A stretch of DNA of 64,000 bases from Plotosus lineatus (Eukaryota; Chordata; Actinopteri; Siluriformes; Plotosidae), in contig CM045729.1 in the NCBI GenBank assembly GCA_024760905.1, positions 80,406,550-80,470,549 on the forward strand, read 5' to 3'. Shown one piece after another: positions 63,590 to 64,000 of this stretch. Under the pieces are notes generated by a model. The model had not been told where the DNA came from. It saw nothing but the letters and a program-made list of their open reading frames with translations, and did no database searches. Each line of letters begins with the position of its first letter. The first letter of the stretch is position 1. The position numbers were made by a program, and so were the translations under genes.

Positions 63590-64000
63590 ATGTCATAAAC
63601 ACTTTTGTAATAAACTAACCTGATGTTATAAACACTGAAGTAATAACCCGATGTTATATACTCTAAAGTAATAAATAAACCTGATGTTACAAACACTGAC
63701 GTAATAAATAAAACTGATGTTATAAACACTGAAATAACAAATAAATCTAATGTTCTAAACACTGAAGTAATAAATTTACTAATGTTATAAACACTGAAGT
63801 AATAAAGAAACCTGATGTTATAAACACGTTTGTAATAAATAAACCTGATGTTATAAACACAGATGTAATAAATAAATCTGATGTTATGTACACGTTTTGT
63901 AATAAATAAACCTGATGTTATAAACACCGAAGTAATATATAAACCTGATTTTATAAACACTGATGTAATAAACTAACCTGATTTTATAAACACTGCAGTA
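63590..64000. repeat. 33-bp minisatellite, block 3
   Basis: About 12 units of 32-33 bp running to the window end. The array probably continues beyond it. Confidence 0.95.

Noticed and set aside
63568..63960. Minus-strand open frame with ITSGLFITSVF-like repeats
   Set aside because: A translation of the 33-bp minisatellite. The unit is a multiple of three bases, so stops are avoided by periodicity, not by selection.

Overview
The window looks like nuclear DNA of a teleost fish. The basis is one recognisable vertebrate gene with teleost-like spacing, Rex3 and other RTE-clade LINEs, tRNA-derived fish SINEs, many Tigger/hAT/Tc1 DNA transposons and long (TA)n, (CA)n and (CT)n tracts. No bacterial, plasmid or CRISPR feature is present. 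The exact species cannot be read from the sequence.

Host gene. The only host gene I can support is slc29a3, which encodes equilibrative nucleoside transporter 3. It lies on the minus strand from 46261 down to 16493. Five coding exons (45977-46261, 40051-40133, 37966-38192, 30042-30204, 16493-17111) join with matching phases and GT-AG introns. They give a 458-codon open frame plus stop, close to the 475 residues of human ENT3. An upstream, probably non-coding, exon is suggested by an acceptor directly before the ATG but was not located. The introns are about 5.8, 1.9, 7.8 and 12.9 kb and are filled with transposons.

Layout. 1-8.6 kb is a stack of nested DNA transposons: a Tigger element cut by a hAT element that itself carries a Tc1-like element and a SINE, followed by a second, internally deleted hAT holding a SINE and an LTR-like foldback insertion. 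8.6-16.4 kb holds a GGAA-rich repeat, a 5'-truncated Rex3, L2 and Tc1 relics and TA repeats downstream of the gene. 16.5-46.3 kb is slc29a3. Intron 4 contains a Tigger-type MITE, a full-length Rex3 and three copies of an RTE-clade LINE, two of them tail to tail. Intron 3 contains a hAT relic, a GGAA-rich repeat pair, a foldback and a fourth RTE copy. Intron 1 contains SINEs, Tigger derivatives and a Rex3 relic, and ends in a minisatellite at the exon 1 donor. 47.3-54.0 kb is an endogenous retrovirus with two 555-bp LTRs, a CCAAT target duplication, a tRNA-Trp primer site, and damaged gag, pro-pol and env. 54-57.5 kb holds more MITEs, a SINE and microsatellites. 57.5-64 kb is a 33-bp minisatellite interrupted by a Tigger relative and a Gypsy/Metaviridae retrotransposon.

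Relationships. The abundant tRNA-Glu-like SINE (five copies with clear target duplications) carries pieces of both the 5' leader and the 3' tail of the RTE LINE, which suggests that LINE supplied the machinery for mobilising the SINE. The most unusual signals near the host gene are an array of 5'-splice-site-like motifs directly after the exon 1 donor and a ~60-bp (CT)n tract serving as the polypyrimidine tract of exon 2. All transposon and retrovirus reading frames I examined are broken; I see no intact autonomous element.
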